Shown here one piece after another: positions 54,173 to 62,638 of a stretch of DNA of 64,000 nt. A model generated the notes under the pieces. The model saw only the letters and a list, made by a program, of their open reading frames with translations, did not search any database and was not told the origin of the DNA. Both the position numbers and the translations under genes were made by a program. This DNA comes from Vulcanimicrobiota bacterium. Lineage in GTDB: Bacteria; Vulcanimicrobiota; Vulcanimicrobiia; Vulcanimicrobiales; Vulcanimicrobiaceae. Location: assembly GCA_013036095.1 (NCBI GenBank), contig JAAXCW010000003.1, positions 248,001 through 312,000 on the forward strand, in the 5' to 3' direction. Position 1 is the first letter of the stretch. Each line of letters starts with the position of its first letter.

Positions 54173-54365
54173 TTCTCGGAACGCAAGAACGAATAGGATT
54201 CTTAAGGGCACCGAGAGCGCTCTACGTCGCCCTACCGAAATCGGAAGGTAAGCCCACGCGCGGAGAGGGCCAATCCAACGGTGCGTGATTCGTACTTCGC
54301 TGCGGCGCACTAAGTGAGACCAACGGTCACAGCTCCAGGTTCCCGCATGTTGACTAGAAAACTGT

Positions 54366-57164
54366 ATGCATATGATCGCGAAAGCCGGTCTATGTGCGTT
54401 ACTCCTCGCCGCATTTGTTCCGGCGGGGAAAGCGCTCATCGGCGCGGGTGGCTGTGCCGTCCCTAACAAGGATGCGACCCTTCAGGCGTTGCGCGTCATA
54501 CCGGTGCCGCACATTCCGCAACTCAAGCTACCCCGTCAGAAAACGGAAACGCAGGTACTGGTGCACATTTCCGGTTACGGCGTTGTGATGTCGACGAAGG
54601 TTGTAAAAAGCTCCGGTAACCCATTTGTCGACTTGCATGCAATGAGCTCTGTCCACATGAGCACATACTCCGGAAAAATTGTGAATTGTCAACCCATTCC
54701 AAGCGATTTGACGGTAAACGTTCTATACGATCCGAACGCGCGGCAGCCAACCCCGTTCCCGATGCGATCCTTACCTCCGACGCCGGTGCCTTCGGGTGAG
54801 CCGGCGCCGCCGATCCAAATCATCCAAGGTGCTGCGCTACCCTTACCAGCTTATGTCGCCCAACCGGCGGCGAAAAGAACACTTCCGCTCGCGTTGTTTT
54901 CGGGAAACTATGGGAATCTCGGAATGGCGAGCGCCGGCGGAATACTGTACTTCAACATCATCAATTCGCCGGAGGGTTTTTCCGCTGAAAGCCATCCGGT
55001 CGTTGCGGTTGACTTGAGCACCGGCGCGGTGCTATGGCGCCGCCGGTCGGGGATTGTCGCCGGCGCAAACCAGGCTGGCGTTATCGTGTCGGTCGCACCG
55101 CCCGAGAGCGAGATGCGAGCGTACACGCGCGACCTTACGGCCTACTTGCGTGCGCACAAGTCTCCCAAGAGCGTACTGACGGAGCTCGATCGGAAGACGG
55201 GGCGCCCACTTTTCGTTTTGCCGGGGACGGGGACGACCGGAGCTATCGACGGTGTTGCGTTCACCCAGGACGGAAGCATCTATAGTGCGTCGAGCGTTGC
55301 AACCGGCAAGCTGCTTTGGGCGAGCAACGGCGCGCCAAGTCTGGGCGCTCAAGAACCACCGGTTGTTCGCAACGATGTCTTACTTCAGACTGCGACCATA
55401 AGCGGCGCGATCACCGAAAATGTCTTGTACGCGTTCGACCTGCCAACGGGGCACGCGAAATGGGAAATGCTTTCCAACGAGAAGCCGCTGGGGTTCAAAA
55501 GCAACGTCGTGTACATCGACTCGACCTGGTTTCCACAGCGTATGGACTATTATATTCCGATGACGATCGCCGCGGTCGATCTCGCTACAGGGACAAAGCG
55601 CGATGAGTACACCTATCGTCCGGACCCGATTCCGAATGCAGCAGAAGATTATCGCCAGGCGCCGCTGATGGCATACGTCTCCAGTGGTTATGTGTACGTG
55701 ACCGTAAACAACCGATGGTACCGATACGTCGCGGAGCGCGAACCGGCGCAAGCCGCTCCAGTTAGCCTTGGCTCTCTCTCGGTGGACGCGACTTTTGAAA
55801 ACGGGCGATTGCTCGTGCATGAGAATCAAGGAACCTACATCGCCGAGAGTTCGCCGGACAGGCTGCAGCTGCACAGATTTGCTGAAGGCGACCTGCGTTC
55901 GAAGATTGTCGAACGTGAGGATGGGACGCGCTACGCGGTATTCGGCGGTACATTGTATGCGTTCGATCAAAACGCGGGCGTGCGCAGGGTCGGATCGGTC
56001 GAGAATTGCGCTTCGGCGTATTCGATTATCGCTTGGTCCGGTCACGTCGCCGTTTTGTGCGGCACCGCGGGCCAAAGTGCTACCGAACTTTTGTTTAACG
56101 ACAAAGCCGAACGTATTGTGGCGTTGCATATAACGCCGCAAACTCCGCCGCCATACCGCCTGCAAATACGCGAGTTTCAAGTTCCGGGTTCAAGTGCGGA
56201 TGGCCGTACGGGGCAATGGGGTGTCGGCCCCATGGCGCCTCTATCGAACGGCGGCATTGCGATTACGCTCGTGAATGAGCTGAAGAATTCCATCATGTAC
56301 GTGTCGCCTGGCGGGAAGATGAGGCGCGTACCGATTGCGCCGGAGATTGCGCCTCCAACGCCAAATGCGAATCCAACTCCGTACCCGACAGGCCCGCCGA
56401 TATTTTCCAATTGGCCACCGCGAGGGCCATCGCCAAATCAATTGGTCGCCGGAAAGCGCGGCACGTTATGGTTCAACGACGTTTGGCATCCGGATATTAC
56501 TTCGCTCAGTCCCGGAGGTACGTTAGCGACGAGGGCAGTGGGAGCCGGAAGCAACGCGCGTTTCAGCTCGGCCATCATTCGACTCGCTTCGACACCTGAC
56601 GGTGAAGTGTGGTACGCGCGCTCGCTGCCAACTCCGCAGATCGGCCGCGCTGATGGTTCATTGAAGTTTGATATTCCTGCGCAATACGGGAATCCGGCAG
56701 TTTTCCTTGGCGGAAGCGATAACGCGCTCTGGTTCTTTTCGGCGGCATCGCTCGTTCGCGTCACAACACGCGGGCAGTTCACTTCGATTGCGCTGCCTTC
56801 GAAATTAACGGACCGGCGCACCGGCCCTCCGGTTGTTACCAGTGGCTCCAGAGGAACGATCTGGGCAGCTGAGCGCGAGACGATTTATCATATAGGCTCA
56901 GCCGGTGTTCTCGGCGAGCATACTCTTCCCGACGCAACACTATCGGTAGGAGCCATGGCGACGGGCTGCGATGGGTCGCTCTACGTTACACCAGGGTATC
57001 AGGGCGTGCTGTTTCACCTGCGTCCCAACGGCGTTTTCGAAAGATATCAAGTGCCGTTTTACGTGAGCAACATCATGCGCGCGCCGGATTGTACAATCTG
57101 GTTTGTGCAAGGGACGAATTATCCAACGACGAGCGTCGGCACTTTCAAACTCGTGCCGCGATGA
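54366..57164 (+). CDS. Large exported mosaic protein: TonB-C-like domain plus two propeller types
   Basis: 932 aa. Signal peptide to about residue 23. Residues ~65-130 (VLVHISGYGVVMSTKVVKSS, FVDLHAMSSV) look like a TonB/TolA C-terminal domain. A Pro linker follows. Residues ~170-600 carry PQQ-type propeller strands (TGAVLWRRRSGIVAGANQ; ATGKLLWASNGAP). The last ~300 residues read like a virginiamycin-lyase-type propeller (GSDNALWFFSAASLVRVTTR, GTIWAAERETIYHIG). Architecture inferred from repeats only. ATGA overlap with the next gene. Confidence 0.6.
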   Translation: MHMIAKAGLCALLLAAFVPAGKALIGAGGCAVPNKDATLQALRVIPVPHIPQLKLPRQKTETQVLVHISGYGVVMSTKVVKSSGNPFVDLHAMSSVHMSTYSGKIVNCQPIPSDLTVNVLYDPNARQPTPFPMRSLPPTPVPSGEPAPPIQIIQGAALPLPAYVAQPAAKRTLPLALFSGNYGNLGMASAGGILYFNIINSPEGFSAESHPVVAVDLSTGAVLWRRRSGIVAGANQAGVIVSVAPPESEMRAYTRDLTAYLRAHKSPKSVLTELDRKTGRPLFVLPGTGTTGAIDGVAFTQDGSIYSASSVATGKLLWASNGAPSLGAQEPPVVRNDVLLQTATISGAITENVLYAFDLPTGHAKWEMLSNEKPLGFKSNVVYIDSTWFPQRMDYYIPMTIAAVDLATGTKRDEYTYRPDPIPNAAEDYRQAPLMAYVSSGYVYVTVNNRWYRYVAEREPAQAAPVSLGSLSVDATFENGRLLVHENQGTYIAESSPDRLQLHRFAEGDLRSKIVEREDGTRYAVFGGTLYAFDQNAGVRRVGSVENCASAYSIIAWSGHVAVLCGTAGQSATELLFNDKAERIVALHITPQTPPPYRLQIREFQVPGSSADGRTGQWGVGPMAPLSNGGIAITLVNELKNSIMYVSPGGKMRRVPIAPEIAPPTPNANPTPYPTGPPIFSNWPPRGPSPNQLVAGKRGTLWFNDVWHPDITSLSPGGTLATRAVGAGSNARFSSAIIRLASTPDGEVWYARSLPTPQIGRADGSLKFDIPAQYGNPAVFLGGSDNALWFFSAASLVRVTTRGQFTSIALPSKLTDRRTGPPVVTSGSRGTIWAAERETIYHIGSAGVLGEHTLPDATLSVGAMATGCDGSLYVTPGYQGVLFHLRPNGVFERYQVPFYVSNIMRAPDCTIWFVQGTNYPTTSVGTFKLVPR

Positions 57165-57784
57165 TGGAGAGTTTCGATTTTGCGCGTCGACTGGCTTGCT
57201 TGGTCATAACGATTCTGTGGGCATCCGCGGTTACGCCAGATGCACTCGGACAGGACTTCTCCCATCGGGCCGACTTGGATGGCCGTTCTGCAATGGCGCT
57301 GCAACGCGCGGCGGCGAAATTTGCTAACGACAACCCAGGGAGTATCGGCGCGTTACGATCGTACGAGGTGTTGTTTAAAGAGACGACGCCCGGAATATTC
57401 TCAGTCGAATTCGCCCCGAAGGCGCCAGGTGTACCTTCTGCGTATTACAATGTTCCGGTTAACCTGGGATCTCCGGCGAAGCGAGCCGCTCACCAGCCGG
57501 ATCTAACTGGAGCGCGGCAGCTAACGGGCGACTATGTGCATGCGCTTAAAGTGGCGTACGAATTCTGGAAGGACACCGCTATTGGACGGCGATTTGGCCT
57601 GCTAAGAGCAGCGGCCACGATTACGCAGCCTTATCCGGGAACCCCGGCGGCGTCAGTCTATTGGGTTTACTTCTCGCCACCGGAGACAAGCAGACCTCGG
57701 TTGACGGTCGGCTGTGGCGTTGAGCGCCGGTTTTCGGTGAATTTTTCAAGCGACAGCGTCACGCCGCTCAAACCCGTTTGCTAA
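57161..57784 (+). CDS. Exported protein of unknown function
   Basis: 207 aa from ATG 57161, chosen for the ATGA overlap (a start at 57164 or earlier is possible). Signal-like stretch LACLVITILWASAVTPDALG. Mature part has one Cys near the end (TVGCGVERRF) and a mixed alpha/beta character (VEFAPKAPGVPSAYYNVPVN). Not recognised. Confidence 0.5.
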   Translation: MMESFDFARRLACLVITILWASAVTPDALGQDFSHRADLDGRSAMALQRAAAKFANDNPGSIGALRSYEVLFKETTPGIFSVEFAPKAPGVPSAYYNVPVNLGSPAKRAAHQPDLTGARQLTGDYVHALKVAYEFWKDTAIGRRFGLLRAAATITQPYPGTPAASVYWVYFSPPETSRPRLTVGCGVERRFSVNFSSDSVTPLKPVC

Positions 57785-57824
57785 TAACGAAAGCGGGGAT
57801 ATCTAGCTTGTTTTTCGCGCTACG

Positions 57825-58528
57825 ATGGCGTGGGCTGGACTGACGTTTATGAATCTTTCTATTTTTTCAAAACGGATTATTTTCGCCGCCTCGTTACTGC
57901 TGATATCTGGCGCGTTGACACCAACCCCTACGATATCTGCAACTCCAATCGATGAAAGTGATGCGAGAATAGCAGATGCGCTACAGTCGCTACAACGGTT
58001 TTCTTTGCAGCGATCGCTGACCGATCTGCAGGAAGCGATCGGCATCCTTACCTCAGCAATCGACATCAGAGCGATTAGTAGGGGTGACCTGGTCGCCAAG
58101 CGCCGTCAGGTTGTCGGAGCGTGGGGTCGAATTTTCAAAGCAATAGAAGACTCAACTGATCCGACGTTTGATCTTAGTAATCGAAACAATATTCCAGACC
58201 AATGTGTTACGCCTCCGAGAGAGGCCAATGGTAGGCAGCTCCCGTCCTGCGCAGACCCGGCGGATGTTACGGATCCGGTAGCGCGAGCAAAGTATATCGC
58301 TGCTATCAACGCAAACGACCTGAAAAGCAGCGCGCCGGCTACCAAGCACGACTGCGTTATTTGGACGGCGGTGCAATGTCTTCACTCCAGATGGAGCTGA
58401 ATAATTTCCGTCCTGTTGCGCCCGGAGATGCTCCGGAGCTAATGATGATCTTAAGAGGCGCAGGACTGAGCAGCGCGAGGCTTGCAAAAATACAAGCCAT
58501 GATGTCCTCTTCGGTTCCTGCTCGCTAG
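57825..58528 (+). CDS. Exported protein (probable one-base frameshift)
   Basis: As read it stops at 58400 after an odd tail. Adding one A at AAAA 58323-58326 restores a helical continuation (KKQRAGYQARLRYLDGGAMS, SLQMELNNF, then a Met-Met-Ser end) to a TAG at 58526-58528. Signal peptide (IFAASLLLISGALTPTPTIS); ATG 57849 is an alternative start. Charged helical repeats in the middle (ADALQSLQRFSLQRSLTDLQ) suggest a coiled or TPR-like scaffold. Not recognised. Confidence 0.5.
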
Positions 58529-58709
58529 AAGAGTTCGCAAATTTTCCCCTTAGTTTTAACGGCCTTTCTTCCTCACAAAAAGGCAGTGCGGGTGACGGTT
58601 TGTTGACCCCCACGTTTGACCCCCGCCGCATCTAGCTGCATACGTCTAAATTGCTCTTAAACCGCCCCATCCACGAGGGATTCGGAACTTGCCGCAGGAC
58701 TGCCGGGTT

Positions 58710-58754
58710 CTGTTAATCAGCGGGTCGTTGGTTCGAGTCCAACATCCGGAGCCA
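58710..58754 (+). repeat. 45-bp copy of the tRNA-Asn 3' end (attR-like)
   Basis: Identical to 46556-46600: anticodon loop and stem, T-arm, acceptor 3' side and CCA. The 5' half of the tRNA is missing, so it is not functional. A hairpin terminator (58759-58796) follows. Confidence 0.9.
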
Positions 58755-58758
58755 AGTG

Positions 58759-58796
58759 AAACGCCCGTCCTGTAAGGGGAACGGGCGTTTTATTTT
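58759..58796 (+). terminator. Terminator after the attR-like copy
   Basis: AAACGCCCGT, loop CCTGTAAGGGGA, ACGGGCGTTT then TATTTTC. Confidence 0.75.
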
Positions 58797-58944
58797 CTGA
58801 CAGCTGAACCCGGCGATCACTCGCCCCATCTGGCCTTAGATACCGCGCTCGGCAAGCGGATTCGCGGCGTTTCTGCGGTACAAGGGTTACGCTTTGGTAA
58901 GAGCACCTGTCCACACAAGCTAGACCACCGAACAGAGGGATCAA

Positions 58945-59769
58945 ATGCGCATCTTGCTGGCATTCTCGCTAATTCTCTCGCTGGCATCGGCCAAGTTGAC
59001 GATCGTGACCGGGAACCATGAACCATGGGTTAACAATAGCCGTTGGATCAAAGGCGATAAGATCGCATTTCTATATTCGCGTCCACGCAAATCCGGCGAT
59101 TGGGTGCTGCGCGAATACCTTCCCGCCCATGCGTCGTCCGCGGCGCATTTTCACAGCCGGGGTGAGGCCAATACCGTGCTTTCCGGAACGTTGTACATGG
59201 GCTTTGGCGATAAACTAGACGCCTCACACGTCGTGGCCTTACCGCCAGGGTCGTATATCTACATTCCAGCGGGCGTCCACCACTACGCCATCACCAAAGA
59301 TTCATCTGTGCTGCTGGAGGAGCGCGGCGAGGGACCATTTCACAGCACGCGCGTTGCAAACGCTCGCGGGCAACACGGTTCGGAAGCGAAACCCATCATC
59401 GTCATCGCTGGGCACGAGCAGTGGAAGCCGCAGGCAGGTTTCGCCGAATCGACGATGCTTCTACGCGGAAGTCGAACTGGCGATCACGAATGGCGCGAGA
59501 ACATTCGCGCGAGCTATACGTCGCCTGTGCTCATGCACCGCGTAGGCGAGGCGAACACCGTACTTTCAGGAAGGGAGTGGTTGGGTGTCGGCGACACACG
59601 CGATCTGCGCCACGCAACCCTGCTGGGCCCCGGCTCGTTCGTGTACATACCGGCAGGCGTGCATCATTACGTTATTACGGGCGGTCAACCAGTAGTCTTA
59701 CAGGGAAGCGCGACGAGCAAGCTCGGTACGGTCGTCATTCCCTCACGCGGCAATTTGAAATCCAGATAG
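58945..59769 (+). CDS. Exported two-domain cupin (bicupin)
   Basis: 274 aa. Signal peptide to ~Ala16. The first cupin has both motifs: HFHSRGEANTVLSG (two His and Glu) and PPGSYIYIPAGVHHY. The second repeats them: MHRVGEANTVLSG and GPGSFVYIPAGVHHYVIT, but the first motif has only one His. So the first domain keeps a standard metal site and the second may not. Cupins are metal-dependent or structural small-molecule binding folds; role unknown. It is the only gene between two tRNA-Asn 3' copies. Confidence 0.8.
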   Translation: MRILLAFSLILSLASAKLTIVTGNHEPWVNNSRWIKGDKIAFLYSRPRKSGDWVLREYLPAHASSAAHFHSRGEANTVLSGTLYMGFGDKLDASHVVALPPGSYIYIPAGVHHYAITKDSSVLLEERGEGPFHSTRVANARGQHGSEAKPIIVIAGHEQWKPQAGFAESTMLLRGSRTGDHEWRENIRASYTSPVLMHRVGEANTVLSGREWLGVGDTRDLRHATLLGPGSFVYIPAGVHHYVITGGQPVVLQGSATSKLGTVVIPSRGNLKSR

Positions 59770-59999
59770 CCCGCCGTGGCGAGAAGATTTCTCCCTGATA
59801 CGTGATAGGTGAGAGGCGAACACGAGAGAGTGCGGCGCGGCTCCCACTACAGCAATAGCCACAGCAATAGGCCTCGTCGTCCTTCGTTGTCAGTCGTCGT
59901 GGGTAGAAAATGCCTAGGTAGCGGAGCCCTCGTAAATCCTTCGTGAATCGTCGTCTTTAGTCGTCTTTAGATGTTGTAGGGAGAAGATTGCGTGAAACG

Positions 60000-60089
60000 G
60001 ACTGTTAATCAGCGAGTCGCTGGTACCGTCATCCTGAGTAGCACATCTTCGATGTGCGTGTCGAAGGGCGAGTCCAACATCCGGAGCCA
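60000..60089 (+). repeat. Third tRNA-Asn 3' copy, interrupted by a palindromic repeat
   Basis: GACTGTTAATCAGCG continues (with two changes) to ...CGCTGGT at 60024, breaks for a 42-bp repeat (60028-60069) plus 3 nt, and resumes as GAGTCCAACATCCGGAGCCA to 60089. The following ATGTAAAAG matches the sequence after the intact tRNA. Confidence 0.8.
60028..60069 (+). repeat. 42-bp palindromic repeat, copy inserted in the tRNA-Asn remnant
   Basis: GTCATCCTGAG start, hairpin GCACATC-TTC-GATGTGC, end CGAAGGGC. Confidence 0.8.
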
Positions 60090-60093
60090 TGTA

Positions 60094-60120
60094 AAAGAGG
60101 CCGCTACGGGCGGCCTCTTT
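60094..60120 (+). terminator. Terminator after the third tRNA-Asn copy
   Basis: AAAGAGGCCGC-TACGG-GCGGCCTCTTT followed by CCTTTG. Confidence 0.75.
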
Positions 60121-60125
60121 CCTTT

Positions 60126-60180
60126 GTCATCCTGAGCCGCGCATCTGCGATGCGCATGGCGAAGGGCGTCATCCTGAATA
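60126..60180 (+). repeat. 42-bp palindromic repeat followed by a truncated copy
   Basis: Full copy at 60126-60167 (GTCATCCTGAG, hairpin GCGCATC-TGC-GATGCGC, end CGAAGGGC), then GTCATCCTGAATA (60168-60180), the left end of a second unit. Confidence 0.75.
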
Positions 60181-60311
60181 GCGTTCGCACTCGTCTCTCA
60201 CTCGTGCTCGGCGCCGCGATCGCGCTCGCGGGAGGGGCTTGCCGACGCCGTCGCATGCCGACGGTTAGGCCACCAGGGCTTAGCGTGTCGTCGGTAGATG
60301 CCAGGCGGCGT

Positions 60312-60877
60312 TTACTGTTGTCTCAAGAGCTGCCTTACCTTCGCCAACAGAACCGCGTTTGCAGAGCGCGTTAGGTTGCCCGCCGGACGAAAACTGCGAT
60401 CGGCGTTCAGCGGCAAGATTCCGTATTGTATCGCGAGCGCAAAATATGGCGCCGCCAACGGGGGCCAATCTTTCGCATCTGATGCGAGGTCCCGAATCGC
60501 GCGAACGTCGCTCTCGGTCGGCTGTGCGAGTTTTTTGCATTCTCTAGAATACGCACCGCGGCAAGCGCAGCTAAACCTCGACTCATGGGATCGTCAGGAA
60601 AGGATTTACGCGTGAACATACAGCTCATACATAACGGTCGCGGGTTCAAGTACGACGTGAGGGCTTGCAACGCGGGGAAAAGCCTATCGCTGGGGCTCAC
60701 ATCCACGTACGCAGGCAACTTTTGAGCGTTCGGCAACTTCGCGATTTGTTCGAGTTGAATCACGAAGTTTCCGCGATTAGCGGGGTCGTTCGCGGAAACG
60801 GATGGTACCGTTGCCATTCCTACGACGGGAATCGCGACGAATAAAAACAGCAACGCGTTCGTCAATTGTCGCCACAT
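60312..60877 (-). CDS. Exported SLH-domain protein (probable one-base frameshift)
   Basis: From ATG 60877 (GGAGG upstream; an earlier ATG at 60895 is possible). Signal peptide (LLFLFVAIPVVGMATVPSVS), then S-layer-homology-like sequence: NRGNFVIQLEQIAKLP, DVSPSDRLFPALQALTSYL and SFPDDPMSRGLAALAAVRIL. The frame as written ends at 60407 with a poor tail. One more A at the run 60531-60536 restores a second SLH-like unit (LAAPYFALAIQYGILPLNAD, RSFRPAGNLTRSANAVLLAK) ending at 60312. SLH domains attach proteins to the cell wall or outer surface. Confidence 0.65.
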
Positions 60878-61002
60878 AGATCCTCCGGGTAACAAATGCC
60901 CGTCATCCGCCCTGCATGTCTCCCCTTGCCAGCAAGACTAAGGCTTTGGACGTTCAGTATAACACTAAGTGAGGCGACCTCCATCTGGCTTCGTTCAGGT
61001 GC

Positions 61003-61008
61003 TATAAT
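61003..61008 (+). promoter_or_regulatory. -10 box of a leaderless gene
   Basis: TATAAT, 7 nt before the ATG at 61016, placing the transcription start at or next to the start codon. No Shine-Dalgarno is seen. A -35 element is not clear. Confidence 0.55.
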
Positions 61009-61015
61009 AAGCGAA

Positions 61016-61858
61016 ATGCGCCTGATTACATTGGTGCTGACACTGCTTTGTTGGTCGATTCCGCTCGTGAGTTTTGCGGATTCTCCGGCATGGCTAAACC
61101 AAATGGGAGTAGTCTTTCCGGCAGAAGTTAACGCATTGAACTTTCCGGACTATCAATTCGTCGATAGCACCCACACAACGGTGCTGGGCGAATGGACCGT
61201 AGGTTTGAACGGGCTACATCGACCAACTGCGAGCCTGACATCGCCCTGTTCGCGGGCGTTCAACGGCTCACACGAGACCTGCGAGATGACGATCGATGAC
61301 CTGGTTTGCCGGAACTCAGCAACTATCACCCCCTGTAAGATGCTATTGGAATACGCAAATTGGGTCGATGAGTACGACTGCTCCCTTTCCATCAGCACCG
61401 AAAACGTAAGCATGCGGTACTGCCCGGAAGTCCAGTTTGTGGCCGGCGGCAAAACGATTGGGCCGCGAAGCTTCAGCGCAGTACCAGTGCTGTCGCGTCC
61501 CGTAGTTCGATGGGTTACCGTTCACAACAACACCACCGACCCAATTGCGGACATATCGGTCGAATTCAGCTGCTGCGGTTCGAGCAGTGAGATGTGGGCG
61601 GTCCTCTTAAGTGCCGATGCCGGCGACACGCCAATCGGCCCGGGCCAAGCGCGGGCGCTACTGCTTCCGCGATCGCTGATCGGCAACGTTTCGACCAAGG
61701 ATCCTAGCGTCGTGGATCGCGATCAGATAGATCTCACCGGTCAGTGTGTGGCTCAAGGCGTCGCCGTTCATTTAAAGTCCGCAAAATTCGGGCCGTGGAG
61801 TGAAACTCTCGGGGCGATCGATCTCTGCAAGGTCGCCATCAACGTGAAGCCTTTTTGA
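61016..61858 (+). CDS. Exported Cys-rich protein of unknown function
   Basis: 280 aa from ATG 61016, chosen for the signal peptide (MRLITLVLTLLCWSIPLVSF) and the TATAAT box 7 nt upstream; a longer open frame back to 60896 has no family character. The mature protein has about ten Cys (for example SPCSRAF, HETCEM, LVCRNS, EFSCCGSS), suggesting disulphides outside the cell, and strands typical of a beta-sandwich (PVVRWVTVHNNTTDPIADIS). Not recognised. Confidence 0.6.
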   Translation: MRLITLVLTLLCWSIPLVSFADSPAWLNQMGVVFPAEVNALNFPDYQFVDSTHTTVLGEWTVGLNGLHRPTASLTSPCSRAFNGSHETCEMTIDDLVCRNSATITPCKMLLEYANWVDEYDCSLSISTENVSMRYCPEVQFVAGGKTIGPRSFSAVPVLSRPVVRWVTVHNNTTDPIADISVEFSCCGSSSEMWAVLLSADAGDTPIGPGQARALLLPRSLIGNVSTKDPSVVDRDQIDLTGQCVAQGVAVHLKSAKFGPWSETLGAIDLCKVAINVKPF

Positions 61859-61922
61859 CGACTAGCGTCGCGTTGGCGAAACCTGAGCGCAAGCGAGGTC
61901 CTAGCATTATTGAGATTCTTAC

Positions 61923-62495
61923 ATGAATAATAGTACGGCCGATCACATCCGCGACGAGCTCTTCGCTGCGATACGCCGTAAGGACGAGAAGGCGTTCCAG
62001 CAGTATTGCTCGACGCATCAGGGGACGATCCTTACAAACTTCGGTAATTGGCAGCGGTCACCCGAATCGATTCGGGACGACGAGAACGCGGTGGAGGAAT
62101 ACGGGCGCGCGCTACTGACAATTGCGAATCACTTTGAGTCGCTGGGTCATCCGGAACTGCTCGACTTACTAAAGCCCCCTGCGGACTTGTTTGATTCGGC
62201 GTCCGTGAAGTTTGCGCAAGCGAACGCTCTTGCGGCTCGACAAGAGTATGAGGCAAGCAACGTTTTGATAAAGGAGGTACTACATGTTGTTGAAAGGTGG
62301 CGAGGGCCGGGGGTGGCCGGTTTTCGAGCCAAGGTTTATGGCCTGCTCGGCACTAATTATTTTCGACTGCTGCAGTTCGAGAACGCGCGACGCTATACGG
62401 AACTAGCGCTGCTGGATTGCAAAAACGTCGGCGACCAGGAAGGCATTCGGATCTACCGTGAAAACCTCCAAGTACTCAACGATGCCGGCTCGTAA
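61923..62495 (+). CDS. TPR-like helical protein
   Basis: 190 aa, no signal peptide. Helical pairs resembling TPRs (EYGRALLTIANHFESLGHPE; FAQANALAARQEYEASNVLI; YGLLGTNYFRLLQFENARRY). Probably a cytoplasmic protein-interaction module. Separate from its neighbours by 64 and 143 nt. Confidence 0.6.
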   Translation: MNNSTADHIRDELFAAIRRKDEKAFQQYCSTHQGTILTNFGNWQRSPESIRDDENAVEEYGRALLTIANHFESLGHPELLDLLKPPADLFDSASVKFAQANALAARQEYEASNVLIKEVLHVVERWRGPGVAGFRAKVYGLLGTNYFRLLQFENARRYTELALLDCKNVGDQEGIRIYRENLQVLNDAGS

Positions 62496-62638
62496 GATTT
62501 CGGTACCGTGCTCCTCTACGTAGACGAATGCAAAGGCAGCGATCAGGCTACCAGGCTCCTTACAACGTACAGGCTGCGTGCGGGAAGATTAACGAAAGTT
62601 TCCGTACTGGCGCACAAGCTTTAGAATTTGTTTCACGA

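Larger units (their letters stand above)
46556..58754 (+). mobile_element. Putative genomic island in tRNA-Asn, flanked by 45-bp direct repeats
   Basis: The segment runs from the tRNA-Asn 3' end (46556-46600) to an identical 45-bp copy (58710-58754). This is the footprint of site-specific integration into a tRNA gene. It carries a sigma/anti-sigma pair, a TonB-receptor-like protein and several exported proteins with no core metabolic genes. No integrase is visible inside, so the element may be a remnant or be mobilised in trans. Confidence 0.6.

Noticed and set aside
59948-59970. Direct repeat TCGTCTTTAG x2
   Set aside because: Two short units only; no sign of an origin iteron or array.
60181-60311. 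Lipoprotein-like frame (LVLGAAIALAGGAC)
   Set aside because: No start codon outside the flanking repeat, and it runs into an Arg-rich non-coding-like tail; perhaps a gene remnant.
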